A DNA stretch of 64,000 nt, from the NCBI RefSeq assembly GCF_039544005.1, contig NZ_BAABKV010000001.1, forward strand, positions 2,232,001 to 2,296,000, in the 5' to 3' direction. Below the pieces are notes generated by a model. The model saw only the letters and a list, made by a program, of their open reading frames with translations. It was not told the origin of the DNA and did not search any database. This document shows positions 63,310-64,000 of this stretch, one piece after another. The stretch comes from Kitasatospora paranensis. GTDB lineage: Bacteria > Actinomycetota > Actinomycetes > Streptomycetales > Streptomycetaceae. The stretch's first letter is position 1. Each line of letters starts with the position of its first letter. Made by a program: the position numbers and the translations under genes.

Positions 63310-64000
63310 CTACGGGCGCAGCACCGCGACGCCGTACGGGTCGAGGTGCAGCACGGCGGGATCGCGGGCGATGGCGCGGGCGGTCAGCAGGTCGCGGTGG
63401 GGGCCGGGCAGGGTCAGCTCGCAGGGCTCGGCGGTGTGGTTGAGCAGGAACAGCAGGTCGCCGCGGCGGACGGCCTCCACCCCGGCGGGCAGGCCGGGCA
63501 GGGCCGGGGCGGCGCCGGCGCGCCCGGCCGCGTCGGCCAGCAGGCGCTGCAGCACGGCCGGTTCGGGCAGGGTGGCGAGGTAGCAGGCCCGGCCGCGCCG
63601 GGTGGCGGCGGGGGTGCCGTCGGCGAAGGCGAGGACGGTCTCGGTGCCGGGGGCCAGGCACAGGTCCTCGCTCCACAGGTCGGCGGTGCCGCCGCCGGCC
63701 AGCTCGGCCGGCGCGTCCAGCGGGCGCCATTCGAGCGGGTGGACGCCGAGCAGCGCGCGCAGCCGCTCGTCCATGCCGCCCGGCCGGACGGCGTCCTGCT
63801 CGTCGGCGACACCGGTGAAGAACCCGGCGACCAGGGTGCCGCCGGCGGCGACGTACCCGGTGAGGTTGTCGACGGCGGCGTCGCCCGCCAGGTACAGGTT
63901 GGGCACCACGACCATCCGGTAGCCGCCGAGGTCGGCCTCCGGGTGGACGTAGTCGGCGGTGAGGTGGGCGTCCCACAGCGCGCCGTGCCAGGCGAGGGCG
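63310..64000 (-). CDS. GH42-like beta-galactosidase, C-terminal part (truncated by window)
   Basis: The frame is open to the right edge. The visible 229 residues include the GH42 trimerisation fold, GYRMVVVPNLYLAGDAAVDN and LTGYVAAGGTLVAGFFTGVA, a variable region, and the beta-rich C-terminal domain ending LLFLLNHTAEPCELTLPGPH. The catalytic barrel lies outside the window. Linkage to GH95 suggests removal of galactose from a branched oligosaccharide. The stop is 18 bp before the GH95 start. Confidence 0.82.
   Translation of the reverse strand, partial: ALAWHGALWDAHLTADYVHPEADLGGYRMVVVPNLYLAGDAAVDNLTGYVAAGGTLVAGFFTGVADEQDAVRPGGMDERLRALLGVHPLEWRPLDAPAELAGGGTADLWSEDLCLAPGTETVLAFADGTPAATRRGRACYLATLPEPAVLQRLLADAAGRAGAAPALPGLPAGVEAVRRGDLLFLLNHTAEPCELTLPGPHRDLLTARAIARDPAVLHLDPYGVAVLRP

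Noticed and set aside
1-64000. CRISPR arrays, tRNA/rRNA genes, insertion sequences, prophage genes
   Set aside because: No regularly spaced repeats, no tRNA T-arm consensus in a non-coding context, and no transposase or integrase motifs were seen.

Overview
The window is about 73% GC and reads as a Streptomycetaceae chromosome (Streptomyces or Kitasatospora). The evidence is a complete conservon (sensor kinase, roadblock, DUF742, GTPase, P450), DUF1876, Pr6Pr and DUF4230 proteins, GTG/TTG starts with GTGA overlaps, many leaderless promoters and a DasR-type site before a chitinase. I see no tRNA, rRNA, insertion sequence, prophage, CRISPR array or origin. Two genes run off the edges: a GntR regulator on the left and a GH42-like glycosidase on the right.

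Layout: 1-9210 holds small regulators, a RIO-type kinase and a four-gene beta-oxidation operon (acyl-CoA racemase, acyl-CoA dehydrogenase, thiolase, FadJ-like enzyme). 10135-20795 is a carbohydrate-uptake and catabolism locus with its own DeoR/LacI-type regulator: a lipoprotein ABC importer, a D-2-hydroxyacid dehydrogenase, a DUF2264 protein, a sugar-phosphate isomerase-like protein and a secreted beta-helix protein. 20809-25006 holds two ABC-F proteins around a secreted DUF4232 protein. 25081-33565 has several redox enzymes paired with MerR or MarR regulators, plus a secreted GH18 chitinase. 33637-40471 has housekeeping and membrane genes (NUDIX, Tex, GT87) and a MarR/cupin pair with twin operators. 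40729-44348 holds a ferredoxin/P450 pair, a gamma-carbonic anhydrase, an SGNH hydrolase and a streptavidin-family protein. 44548-49277 is a run of secreted proteins: a papain-like protease with an anchored neighbour, and a reprolysin-like metalloprotease. 50857-54892 is the conservon. 54943-60810 is mixed housekeeping, and 60933-64000 starts a second glycosidase locus.

An important caveat is that about 20 genes are broken by net frameshifts, about 24 breaks in all. Most are single missing bases in C/G runs, and every one is consistent with base loss. I also found no C or G run longer than five. I therefore treat these genes as intact in the organism and broken by base-calling or assembly error, and give one entry across the full extent of each. 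Fragment-level gene calls here would be misleading.

Predicted operators, terminators and leader peptides are read by eye from symmetry and spacing. None is confirmed.
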